Positions 6,982 through 7,000 of a stretch of DNA of 7,000 nt are shown here, piece by piece. The number at the start of each line of letters is the position of its first letter. Position 1 is the stretch's first letter. Source of the DNA: an uncultured beta proteobacterium (GTDB lineage: Bacteria; Pseudomonadota; Gammaproteobacteria; Burkholderiales; Burkholderiaceae_C); assembly GCA_903920405.1 (NCBI GenBank), contig CAIXMC010000250.1, positions 1 to 7,000 on the forward strand, given 5' to 3'. Under the pieces are notes generated by a model. It had not been told where the DNA came from, searched no databases, and saw only the letters and a program-made list of their open reading frames with translations. The position numbers and the translations under genes were made by a program.

Positions 6982-7000
6982 GAACTGGCTGTAGAACAAA

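Overview
The window looks like the chromosome of a betaproteobacterium, probably Burkholderiales. This rests on MutS style, on a pair of small membrane proteins typical of that group, and on a multidomain c-di-GMP enzyme. It is inferred from remembered family resemblance; no search was run. It holds four protein-coding genes, several hairpin-type intergenic repeats, and no recognisable phage, CRISPR, transposase, tRNA or rRNA gene.

Layout. Positions 1-160 form a MITE-like element with perfect 25-bp inverted ends; a third copy of its terminal decamer lies at 169-178. Next come two overlapping + strand genes (219-611 and 608-961) for small inner-membrane proteins of the YqjE / phage-holin-superfamily-III type and its usual YqjK-like partner. 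A 123-bp gap (962-1084) holds a possible dispersed repeat, a small hairpin and a Shine-Dalgarno-like site. It leads into a 3.1-kb + strand gene (1085-4159) for a membrane-anchored sensor with the order periplasmic Cache/PDC, PAS, PAS, GGDEF, EAL. Its EAL phosphodiesterase residues are intact, but the GGDEF signature reads GGDKF, so it is most likely a c-di-GMP-degrading enzyme whose cyclase-like domain is regulatory. This gene converges on mutS (minus strand, 4183-6804), and the stop codons of both genes lie inside the two arms of one perfect 11-bp hairpin (4154-4188). Upstream of mutS, 6920-6981 is a 25-bp-arm inverted repeat, each arm of which is itself a dRS3-like palindrome.

How the genes relate. 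The two small membrane genes are translationally coupled and probably act together at the envelope. The sensor enzyme probably sets local c-di-GMP in response to a periplasmic ligand. MutS is the mismatch-repair recognition ATPase and appears to be an unrelated convergent neighbour. I see no convincing new multi-gene system. The points most worth a second look are the degenerate GGDEF with a retained I-site, the stop-codon hairpin, and the two hairpin repeat elements near the window edges.
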